Of a stretch of 64,000 nt of DNA, positions 35,627 through 46,353 are shown one piece after another. Source of the DNA: Zygnema cylindricum (lineage: Eukaryota > Streptophyta > Zygnematophyceae > Zygnematales > Zygnemataceae). Where the stretch lies: positions 1 through 64,000 of the forward strand of contig JBBHKE010003380.1 in the NCBI GenBank assembly GCA_037447655.1. Reading direction: 5' to 3'. The translations under genes were made by a program, and so were the position numbers. The notes under the pieces were generated by a model. The model was given only the letters and a program-made list of their open reading frames with translations. It was not told the origin of the DNA and searched no databases. The stretch's first letter is position 1. Each line of letters begins with the position of its first letter.

Positions 35627-36180
35627 CCCCCTCCTCACTATCCTTCCCAAAACCCCATCTTTCCCCCACACTCCCACACCCTTACAACCCCAAATCCTCT
35701 CCCCATCCCCTACCCTCCACCCTGCCGGTGGCAAGGCATCCTGCGTGGCAGTTTTGGCGGAGCAGACTTGGGGTTGAGGGGGTGCAGACTTGGGGTTGAG
35801 GGGGTTTACTGATTTTTTTAAAGCTTACAGATTCGGTTCTTTCATTTTTCCATTTTTTTTATTTTAACTCTCTAAATGACATTTTCTGAATTTTGATTTT
35901 TCAACAAAGGTCAATTTCTCCCGTTTTCCTTTTCCGGATTATTTTCCACTACTATCCATTCGGTTACGGAGGTTCTTTGGCTTGTTAAAGCGACAGATGT
36001 TCATTTTTTGACAACCTATCCACAATGCATTTTTCTTTTTTACTTCTATTCACCATTTTCATTCTATCTATCATATTTCTCGACATTTTGGAGGTCACCT
36101 TGGAATGTTTGAGTAACCAATAATTTGTCATTGATGATATATCAACAATCAATTTTGACCTCCATTTGTCGTGTTACCTT
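35627..36180. other. C-rich then T-rich spacer
   Basis: C-rich stretch to about 35720, a 22-bp tandem pair (GCAGACTTGGGGTTGAGGGG units, 35763-35806), then AT-rich sequence. No gene seen. Confidence 0.4.
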
Positions 36181-37340
36181 TTTGGAGATCTTTCTGGTTT
36201 ATTGGAGCATCGGAAAGACTTCTTATTATTCCTCCCAAATTTCCCTACTATTCAATTTTCCACTAAATCAACCACTTTATTTTCACAAAATATTTTATCT
36301 ATCCTTAATTGCGACATTTTGAAGGCCTCTTCGGAGTGTTTAAGCACTAAAAGTTTCATCTTCGATATTCCCTATGACATTCCACTGTAACCTATATCCG
36401 CCACTCTCTCTTTGTTGAGAGAACTTTGGTTTTTTGGAGCATAAGAGGAAACGATTTCTTTTTTATCTTACAAATTTTGAAACACTTCTATTTTCTCCTT
36501 CCACCAACCACTATTGCTTAGTACATTTTTAAGACTTATCAATTCTCCCAATTTTTTGTCCTCCCGTTGAACATTTCTTTTTATTTGTTCATTATTATAT
36601 TCTTCTTTGGATTTTTCTCTTTTTATTTTACATTTATTGACAATTTTTTTCTTTCACTATTTGTTCTTTTGTCAACCTTCCAAACATTATTAATGATATT
36701 AAGTTTGTTACGTGTGTTCTACTCTCACATACCTACACAGTGGGTTACATTACCATTTTTAGTAGTAAAAAATAAAAGGATGAAAGAGTAAGAGAAACAA
36801 AGGGGGAATGACAAAAAAATGGTAATGTGTCCAACTGTGTAAGTATATGATTATAGAAAAGATGTAACAGACTTGTTATAAGAATGGTGTTTAGAAGGTT
36901 GAAACGGGAGAAAATGGTGAAAAGACAAATTTGTCAATAAAAACAAGATAAAAATAGAAATATTTTAAAAATATTACAATAATGAACAAATAAAAAGACA
37001 TGTTCAATACAAGGAGAAAAATATAGGGAATTGAAAAGTCCTAAAAAGGTACAAAACAATAGTAGTTGGTGGAAAGAGAAAATGAAACTAGAGGGAAATT
37101 CGTAAGAGAAATAAGCAGTTGTTTCTTTTCGATGCTCCAAAAAACCAAAATTGTTTTCACAAAGAGTGGGTGGCAGATAAAGGTCATGGTAGAATGTCAA
37201 AGGGATCTTCAAAGGTAAAACTCCTAGTACTAAAACACTCTGAGGAAACCTCAAAAATGTCGAGATTATAATAGATAAATAGTTTTTTAAAATAAAGTGG
37301 TAAATTGAATAGAAATATGGGACAATCTTTTGCTTTCATA
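36180..37340. repeat. Large foldback (inverted repeat, arms ~500-570 bp)
   Basis: 36180-36755 is the imperfect inverted complement of 36825-37340. Matching blocks include TTGGAGCAT/ATGCTCCAA, CCACCAACCACTATTG against CAATAGTAGTTGGTGG, and CAGTGGGTTACATTACCATTTTT against AAATGGTAATGTGTCCAACTGTG at the centre. No coding capacity. Confidence 0.6.
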
Positions 37341-38387
37341 TTCTTTTTGTCATAATTCTACTCTCGTTCATCTTTGTTTCTTTCCTCCAATTTCTCTCCT
37401 TTTCACCCATTATCGCTTAACCTTCTACGAGAGGGGAGGGAGATGGGGGGGGAAGGGAGAGGGGATAGAGGGCGAGTGTGAAAAAGGGTGGGACTACAAA
37501 GACAAGAGAAGGATGTGGGAACCAGGGCTAAGAGAAGAGGGGTGAACACAATAGAAGGGTGTTGGAAAGAGGCCAAAGAAGAGAGAGGCGAAAGACGACA
37601 AGGGAGGGAGGAGCTTTGGAAAGAGTAGCAAGGAAAAAAAAAAGGACAATTGGAGGAAAGAATGACGTTGGAGGAGTTTTGGGAGGGGGTGGTGGGAGGG
37701 GAGAAAGAGGGCGGCAAGATGGACAGTGTACAAAAATTGTTTTGCGAATTGAAAATGGTGGGACAAAAGGTGAAGCGGGGGAAGGGGAGAGAATGAAAGA
37801 AAATGGAAGAAAAATGAGAGGGGAGTGGAATGGCGTATGATTGAAAAGAAAAACAAAAGCAGAATAAGAGAGTTTTGAATATTTCAAAAAGATAAATTAA
37901 AGCAGAGGAGGGTTGCTGAAAACCGTCCATCAAGCAACCATCACCTTGTAATATTGACAATAGTGGCAATTTTTTGCCATTGAGAGGTCACCGAATAAGA
38001 GGCCAATCCCACTGCATATCTTGCCGCTCCAGTCGCCATTAAAAACCCTCTTTAAACAAAAAAAAATTGAAAGATTATCAGAAATAAGCCTTGACCATCT
38101 TCTCCCTACCTTGGGAACCATTTTTGCTTAAAAAAATAAATGATTTTACCTGTTTCATGAATAATTTTAATATTTATACATTTTGACCTTCAAGTTCTTC
38201 TCTTCTCTCCCACTCTAGTTTTGTATCGATCGCATCCTTAATAATCACGATGTATTTTTTATTTATTTTTATACTTGATACTTGGTATGTCAAGCTAATA
38301 TTTCGTCAATACGCTATTCAAAAATAAATGGTCGTTAAACAATTATTTTATAAAGTATACGGAATATAGTACAGAAAGTATGAGGAG
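37341..38387. other. Purine-rich and AT-rich spacer without recognisable gene
   Basis: 37430-37860 is largely A/G on the plus strand; overlapping minus-strand ORFs are compositional. No feature is seen to 38387. Confidence 0.4.
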
Positions 38388-38531
38388 AATAACAAGAAAA
38401 ATATAAATAAGAATAGTTCGGAAAATATGAAAGACAATAGTACGGAAAATATGGAGGAGAATAACAGGGGATATATGAAGGAGAATAGTACGGAAAATAT
38501 GAATGTCAATAGTACGGAAAATATGGAGGAG
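38388..38531 (+). repeat. 24-bp minisatellite, six exact-length units
   Basis: Units at 38388, 38412, 38436, 38460, 38484 and 38508. Consensus AATAGTACGGAAAATATGAA plus four bases. The plus frame stays open through all units (NSTENM plus two residues) to a stop just after 38531. Confidence 0.75.
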
Positions 38532-41200
38532 AACGTACGTTTTCTATAATTGGTGAATTTTAGTTTCTTGCACGTTTGAAATTGTTCCCAGCTTTCTGCG
38601 ATCCATTAAATATCTTGTACAACTTTTGTCTTGTTGAATGAAAGATGTTTCGTGCACTTTTGTACCAAAACGTTCAATCATTTTTGTACTGTTCTGTATC
38701 GACAAGAAAATTATCGCGATAAAACCGCTACCAATAGTTATCGGTTATCGAACAGGGAGGGGTCCCCATATATCACTCTGAGAGCAACAAATTCTTTATT
38801 GGCAAAATATAAAAAAAAATGTTAGTACGTTATATAATAATACTTTATAACACATTGTATTATATTTATGACTATATATTGCGTGGCATGCCACGAATGA
38901 TAATAGGTTTCGTTCTTTGTATAATGTACTTTAGTATGGATAGTTATCTATATAGTTGTTCGAAAAAAACCGTACATTTATCGCCGATAGTTATCAATAC
39001 CGGTGTTATCAATTAACATCGGTTTTTTATCGCGATAACACCGGCTACGATACATCGTGTCAATACATTGATTATTGATAAACTAAAAAAGATGACATGA
39101 CTATTATCAAAAAAAACCTTATCAATACATAGCACTATACTTTTGTATACAAAGTATTGTTACTAATTAGTCTATTGTTATGTATCGAGGGCATTTTGCC
39201 ATCATCCAATATGTACCTAATTTTAAGTACACGATCAAATATTATTGATATATATCTAAAAACTCAACATCGCAATATTTTGGAAATACATCGCCTTGAT
39301 ATGTTGATAAATTTATACCGCCATATATTGAAACAATGTTGGGTTTCAAAAATAAACCAAAATCCCCCACCCCCAAATGATACATTAGTTATTGGTGCAA
39401 ACATATTGGCACTTATCAACGTTGGTTACCGATAATAACCTATCAAAATTTATAATTCCCGTCACCGATAACAATAACCGTTAAATTGGTTATCGGACTT
39501 ATTGACAATATGAAACTCACAGATTCACAACACTAACGATTAAAACACATTTGCGGTAGAGAATACGTTTATTAATGAGAATTCCAAATAATACACTGCA
39601 CCCAAAATTTGTTCAGAACATTGAGCAATTGTAGTAATACAAATAATAAAGGTTGAAATTGGATGATAGTCATTTCACCATAAACCATCCATCACCGAGA
39701 TTCAATAGCAAATTGAATCCCCAAATTTTCCCGTGCGATATCATCAAATGACACTTTTTCCAAAAGGGAACTTTGACTCGTAATAACCTTGCCATCTTAA
39801 CCATTTTAAATAGGCCGTGAGTTACACTTTTAAATGTGATATTAAACATGTACATTTACCAATCCTACACAAATTTATATCAAGCTTGTTTTCGAAGTGG
39901 CTAATGCTCTTTTAATAACCTATATTTTGAGAATTAAGGGGTCAAATGTCACCCTCAACGACTCAATTCAAGTTCCTTCCTCGGTATGATAGTGCCTCAA
40001 GTCTTTCATATAGAGCCTTGCCCAAGTGTACCATTAACTCCCTAATGGCTTTTCTAACGCCCAAGGGTGTCGGCGCTTAAATTTTTTTGCCTATTTTGAT
40101 TAGACATCATCCTTACAACTAGATTGACCATACACACAAAGTCTTATAGATCCGAGCTCTTTAAATCCGCGAATTTGGTGATTTTTGACAACATACAATC
40201 ATTAGTCACACCCTCTCAAGGAGATGCCAAAGAAATGGATTCCCTTGTTAAAATGACGTGCGTTGGTATAGGCTTCCCTCGCGTCTTATAACCATTTGGT
40301 TGTTTTTCCTATAAATTCATCCTCTCTTTTAGAAATGTTGTCTCTTAGGAGGTCTTCATCTCACTTGGGCCGTATGATCCCAAGACCGTCGAAAGGATTA
40401 CAACCCTAATACCTTCTTGCGTCAATCCTTTGATGTAATGGTCAAGTTTTAGATATAGTGAGCGCTTTCCCCCAACGCAATCGCCAATGTCGAGTGTCAT
40501 TAGTTCTCTTGGCGCGACTTTCAAATCCTTAACCCGATAATATATTTTTGTGGAATTTAGGATTTATTTGTCACATAGTTTGCGACCATCTGAATCTCGT
40601 AAGCCTTGGACGCCACTTAGGTTCAGAAGCGTTTCGTGACCTTTGAAGTTTGGTACAGTTTTGGGGCCACCGACGATTTCCTCCAATTTATTGAATCCTC
40701 GAATATGTTCGTACTTTGATTTTGGGGCACTCCAATCTTGTCCGGTTCTCAACCCGTATCATTCATCTTTTTCGTCCATATCGCTCCATTATCCCTTGTC
40801 ATTCGTTTACGATTTGAAACTTCAATTTTTTTATATCTCCTTTTCCAAAATCCTTGTGTACAGATTCATTCACACGCTTTTCCTCAATTTTAATCTCCGT
40901 TTTTTTCTATTATATATTTTTCCCTCATTAGGGGTAGCCTTGACAATTAGACTTGATAAGGTTTTCGTTAGTTTTTATGACTATCGGGCAAATCTAAGTG
41001 CTCTTTTTTGTGTTGACTTAACACATTTTCCTCTAGTGATATCGTTATCTGACAATTCTTTCGTATTTTTATGTATTTTTGTACAAAACAACCTGCCGCT
41101 TTTATATTATCTAAAACATTTCATACATTGCAATTTTTGTATATCCCTTATATTAGAGTAATAAACACTATTTATACTGTGCATATATTAGCGTAAAAGA
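38532..41200. other. AT-rich spacer with dense TTATCG/CGATAA words
   Basis: 38700-39480 has many copies of TTATCGG and its complement. A 172-codon ORF at 40643-41161 matches nothing I know and is Phe/Leu-rich as expected by chance. Confidence 0.35.
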
Positions 41201-41261
41201 GGGTTAGCACTCTCCATTCCATTTTAGGTTTAAATGACGTACTTGGGGCTCAAATACCGTG

Positions 41262-41294
41262 CTATTAACACTTGTAGCGATTCACGGTGTAGTT
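41262..41294. repeat. MITE terminus (TAGCGATTCACGGTGTA)
   Basis: Isolated end of the M1/M2 terminal repeat. No partner end is nearby. Confidence 0.5.
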
Positions 41295-41299
41295 ATTTT

Positions 41300-42844
41300 A
41301 TTAGATTTATAACGATTCACATTGAACCACTTAAGCGCCTTTATTTGCAAAGAACGACTTGTAAAGTTTTGACTGATAGTGAGAAAATGGGAAACAATAA
41401 ATGCATGTCATTTGGGTTTTGTAGAAGCGTATACATTAACCTTTACAAATTTGTATTGTTTGCTAATGCATAAGCACGTATGTATTAGAATATCAATAGG
41501 TTGATTTGCATCAACCTAAGAAAAATTCCTATCGGTTAGATTTTTGCCGAAATTGTGGAAGTTTATCGTCATATGAAAGAAAAACATCGACACAGCCGAC
41601 CAAATGTTACGTTAAATGAATCTTACAAACCACATTTGAAAGTGTTTGTTGCAAGCCACTTGTTGTACTAACGATACGGCCCCATGTAATTGTATCTTAG
41701 CGAACTTATTTTGTATTGTAGCAAAGATTCTCCGTACGTGGTTTACAACCGTCCCAATGCATAATAATGAAATTGTTATGTAAAGTGGTGACGATTGTAT
41801 TCATTGACAATGCTCGTGACGGTTATCAACGTCTTCAATATGTCTTGAAACACTATATATTTTTGAAAAAGAATTGTTACGTCGAATTACACATCCTATT
41901 TTTTGAAACGTTTTGGTACAGCGCATGTTTTTGTGTGACATGGTAGACTTACAACTTTCTAGCTTTTGTTGTTCCTAGCAGAACACAATGCTCTAGCGTT
42001 TGCCTCTCTAGTTGTGTCGCCATGAATGGACATATAATTATTGGGGCCCTTGCAAAACAAAAAACGTTTTTTTTTGGTCTTGTTTGTTGGATTTTTCCCA
42101 GAATGACTTAGTTTGCGTACTTGGGGCCACCCTCAACGTTTTTCCTACCTCCACTAATGCCACGAAGTAGTGAAGTATGGAGTGAAGGAGAGGCAAGGTG
42201 AGCAAGATGAGAGAGGCGCGAGCTGCCATGCCGCCATCACTTTGTTTCACATTTCCGTGAAATGGTATTGAAGCCTTAAGACCTTGTCAACAAAAAATTA
42301 CGTAGAAGATGCAAGCAGAAAAAAAGAAATAACCATTTAATTTTTCTCGCCGTCTAAAATCGTTGAAAACTTTTGAAAACTTTCGGCACATGCAACTCTT
42401 TTTTATATTTGTGGTGCGGTGTCACTTTATTTTAAAACATATTGTTGATGTGTTTTAAAATAAAGTTTGAAGGTGACGTGGCCTTGGGTCGAAAAACACA
42501 AGATGACAACTTGTGGTACATTCTTAGTTCGAAGATGGTGCAAATTGTACTTTACATTTTTCTAATTTCTTTCATAAGGTTGCAACCATAGCTATACGAC
42601 GATAAGTTTTTGAGAAAAACGACAAAAAAAACTCTTACTTTGCTACATGGAGCCGTACCCTAAATGACATATGAACAAAGGAAAACTAAAAATAAAGTAA
42701 AAATAAATCATGAGCAAGCAAAAAAATGGAAAACCAAAAAGAAAAAAAATGAACTAAATAAGAATAGAACGTGATAAAATTGTATATTTATGTAATGTAT
42801 ATGTAAATTTATAATATGTATATATATATTTTGGATGCTATTAT

Positions 42845-42900
<56 letters not shown>

Positions 42901-43673
42901 GTATGAAGTCGGAATTGTTTATTAGGGTTTAGCCTAACATCTGGACGGCCCTATCGATTGCTATTTTCACTCGGCGTAAGTTCACAACCGCAGGAAAAAA
43001 TTGCGTGGTTGGTGATTCTCTTTCACAACTCAATGCTGCAGTAGTCAACGGATTGGTCGCAAACCTTTGTCACATATATACATAGTTGTTCAAATCGCGC
43101 GATTTTTTCCTTTTTTCCGATTGAAACGTATAATTCGTGACTTTTGAAAAAATCGTAAAAAATCGTCTCCTGTAAACTGAAACTGGAAATTTACGGAAAC
43201 ATGTAAACAAATTACTGTAATTGCACATTTTTTTACGGATATGTACGGAATAAAACGGGAAATATGCGTCGTACTTATTGGTACTTTCTGTTCAGTGAAC
43301 TGAACTGGAATACCACGGAAGTTGTACGTTATATAATCGAAAATGTACGGACATTTTCGAAAAGAGACGTTGTACGCCACAATAATTTCACGCGTTCAGT
43401 TTGAAATTTGTACGGGCGTCTTTTTCATTTTTTTTTTAAAGAAGACGCCATGGAACATTGAAAACGAAACTGCGAGGAAGCTGCTTCCCCATATCCTACC
43501 CTCCTCCCTCCCAAGCTTTTTACTATCCTCGCCTCCAGACTTCGACAAAAGCAATCATGCACAGAAATCGTGCAAATTTTTATGTCATGCAAATTTCTAT
43601 GTCGTGCAAATTGTTGAATGTGAAAAATGTCATTTGTTCTTGGTCTGTATTTTATTTTTTTGGAGTAATGCGT
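41300..43673. other. AT-rich spacer; (TA)n run and a hairpin
   Basis: 42424-42466 has 16-bp perfect arms (ACTTTATTTTAAAACA and its complement) around an 11-bp loop. 42848-42895 is (TA)n. No gene recognised. Confidence 0.4.
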
Positions 43674-43820
43674 TGTCTGCTAGATAGAGAAAGAAGGCAG
43701 ACAGAAGGCAGCCATGTCTGTGCGCTGTCTGCGAGATAGAGAAAGAAGGCAGACAAAAGGCGGCCGTGCGCTGTCTGCGAGATAGAGAAAGAAGGCAGAC
43801 AAAAGGCGGCCGTGTTTGTC
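43674..43820. repeat. 46-52-bp tandem repeat, three units
   Basis: Units start TGTCTGC at 43674, 43726 and 43772. Each contains GATAGAGAAAGAAGGCAGAC. Confidence 0.7.
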
Positions 43821-44028
43821 TGTCAGATAGGCTCGGACAGACGAGATTTCATAAATTTTACCTTCGTGGCATTCGAACCCGAGTACGTTGAGTGCGCAGC
43901 ATACAACTTGGTGATCGACTGGACTACCAGTTGGTGAAAAAATTCCGATGCAAAGAGTGTGATAAAAATATGAATACCTTATTGTTTTACCGCTCATTTA
44001 CCAGTAAAAACTTGCAAACTGCGTTATA

Positions 44029-44362
44029 TGTAATAGTTTTTTGTTTTTTTATGTACGGAATAGTACGGAAGGAAATTCATTAACTATTTTTTGCGATTTG
44101 ATCAAAAGGTTCAATGCGTTTGCTACGTATAATTGGTCACGTACGGTACGTTCGCACTAATCGCCGTGAACAACTATGCATATATACCAAATTCATGTAA
44201 TAGTTTTTTGTTTTTTTATGTACGGAATAGTACGGAAGGAAATTCATTAACGATTTTTTGCGATTTGATCAAAAGGTTCAATGCGTTTGCCACGTATAAT
44301 TCGTCACGTACGGTACGTTCGCACTAATCGCCGTGAACAACTATGCATATATACCAAATTTG
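44029..44362. repeat. 167-bp tandem duplication
   Basis: 44029-44195 repeats almost perfectly at 44196-44362 (TAATAGTTTTTTG to CATATATACCAAATT). Confidence 0.8.
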
Positions 44363-44844
44363 TACTTTTGTGCACTTGGATTTTACAGTTGTTAATAAGC
44401 TGACCTATTGGTTCTGTACGATTCCGAAGAGGTTGACGTAGGCGGTTGCGCCAAACCAAATTGACGCGTTCGGTTATCATTTTCCGTATAAAAATCGGCC
44501 TTTTTTTTAAAGTCAAAAGAATTTGTCGTCAATTTGTACTTTTTCTGTACATTTTTGTAGTTACTGAATTGATTTTGTTGTGTCAAGTGAAAATCCGCAA
44601 AAACTGTTTTCCTTATTTTCCTGTGGTTAACTGAACACTGTGCTGTTAATTGTCGTACAATGTAAGTCATTGTCATTTACTGCCCCTGGTTAGTCAAACT
44701 GCAACTGAATTGTCTCATAGTGTAGTATTTGTCATTTACCGCCCCTGGTTAATCAAACTAAAACTGAATTGTCGTATGCCGAATTGGCGAAAAAATCGCG
44801 ATGGATTTTGCGACGGCAGCTGATTACCTTCCCTAGAGCTACAG

Positions 44845-45066
44845 TACACCGTGAATCGCTTATAGTGTTAATGTTTTTTTCGCCTCTTAAAACATCTTTT
44901 CTCTGTGCACACTTGTCGGATTGAAAATCCGACAGTTTCAGTTGAAAAAAAAAAATCCCACCTTCCAATTGGTGGTATCCAAACATGAATCGGAGACGTG
45001 TGTATGGAGAAAAAGTGTTTTAAGTGGCGGAAAATGTATTAACAGTAAAAGCGATACAAAGGTGTA
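44845..45066. mobile_element. MITE family M1, full copy (222 bp)
   Basis: Starts TACACCGTGAATCGC and ends GCGATACAAAGGTGTA. Most of the element is an inverted repeat: GCCTCTTAAAACATCTTTTCT against AGAAAAAGTGTTTTAAGTGGC. Three other copies or fragments occur in the window. Confidence 0.7.
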
Positions 45067-45302
45067 GCGTCGTACTTTATTATAATAACTTCTCTAAATT
45101 ATGTATTCAACGTGGCTCGATATGGGCCACTCAACGAAGTAGTGCTGCTAATAGTACTGTAACTTCTGATTTTGTTTCGTAAAAAATTTAAAAAATACGC
45201 ACTAACATTAGAAACTGACGTGGAGACAGTGTTTTGAAGACGGCTGTACGGACGGACTCAACGGCCGGCAATAAACCGTTAGCTTTCGTCGATGTTGACT
45301 AA

Positions 45303-45968
45303 GGGCATGGTTACATCAGGAGGTCTCTGTAATAGTACGGACATCAAAATTTATGTATTACAGAGGCCTCGGTTACATCGCGTATCGTCTGTAAATAGGT
45401 TTTTACATACGTGTTATTTTTTGAATGGTTCCACGTAAGTCGACGATCAAATCTCTAAAATCGCAAAGATTTGAAAACCGACCATTTTCGTATGCAAATC
45501 CGTACTTGCGTACTTCACACGTGTACTTCGCAAGTGTACCGCGTCAATGTACCTCAGAGATCTCCTTCACTCTGCTGACTTTCAGGAAAAAACCGTATTT
45601 CTTTTCGGCAAAGATTTTACGGTCACCTTGTCCGAAGGCACGTGACTTTGGGGGCGTGTGAAAATTTTCATTTTTAATCGACGCACGTGTCTATCGTCCA
45701 AGTGTAACGAATTGACTGGTTCTGTATTGGTGAACCCACCTTCGCGAGGTGGGTTCACCAATACAGAGGCGCATGGAGCAATTGCTTCGCAGATGAAGAC
45801 CAAAATGTAATCGGACGGTCGACGTCTTCTCCCGGATACTTGGAGAATCGTTATCCTTTTTTCTGTAATGTTGTTTTCAAGAAACTCACGAAAATATAGT
45901 ACGGCATGGTACAAAAAAGTACAAAATTATGTATTAAACCTCACTTTTCGTCTGATGTAACCATACCC
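45303..45968. mobile_element. PIF/Harbinger-like non-autonomous element (666 bp, TAA duplication)
   Basis: Terminal inverted repeats are GGGCATGGTTACATCAG and its near-complement CTGATGTAACCATACCC. Both sides are flanked by TAA (45300-45302 and 45969-45971). TAA duplication and GGG-starting ends fit Tourist/PIF-Harbinger MITEs. No transposase. Confidence 0.65.
45722..45766. repeat. Perfect 20-bp-arm hairpin
   Basis: CTGTATTGGTGAACCCACCT, loop TCGCG, then the exact inverted complement. It lies within the 666-bp element. Confidence 0.85.
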
Positions 45969-45971
45969 TAA

Positions 45972-46353
45972 ATGTCTATCGGCGGCATTCCTATTAAACC
46001 TGTTTTAAACCTCTTTCTTTTTTCTCTTTTGTCGTCGATAATTTTTTTTTTTGTGTCGCGCGCTTCTTCTGCCTCTCACTATTTTTGGTTCAAACGTAGA
46101 ATACCACATGTTTCTTTGGAGTACAAACCTGCATATCTACAAACTTGAAGAATAGTTTTTTTTTTTCTATTAACTAGCTCTAAAAGCAAAATCTGGTTCC
46201 AAAAAGTACATTTTTGTTTTAAAGGGAAGAGTTTGAATTTTGCTACGTTCCTATAAACATAATAAATGACCTCCGGAAAATGTGACATGACATGAAGCTC
46301 AATATTTAGCTTAAAATCTTAAAGGGAATAAACTAAAATGCCAATTTTCCTTC
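45972..46353. other. 5' flank of gene B
   Basis: AT-rich sequence between the Harbinger-like element and the gene B start. No convincing TATA box can be chosen. Confidence 0.35.

Noticed and set aside
37403-37969. 188-codon minus-strand ORF, Ser/Phe/Pro-rich
   Set aside because: Purine-rich plus strand gives open pyrimidine-coded frames in all three minus frames; no motif.
40643-41161. 172-codon plus-strand ORF rich in Phe and Leu
   Set aside because: AT-rich sequence, no recognisable motif, no conservation visible in the window; not supported as a gene.
43860-43925. Another tRNA-like stretch (GGGTTCGAATGCC on the minus strand)
   Set aside because: Only a B-box-like motif is clear; stems do not pair and no second copy is seen.
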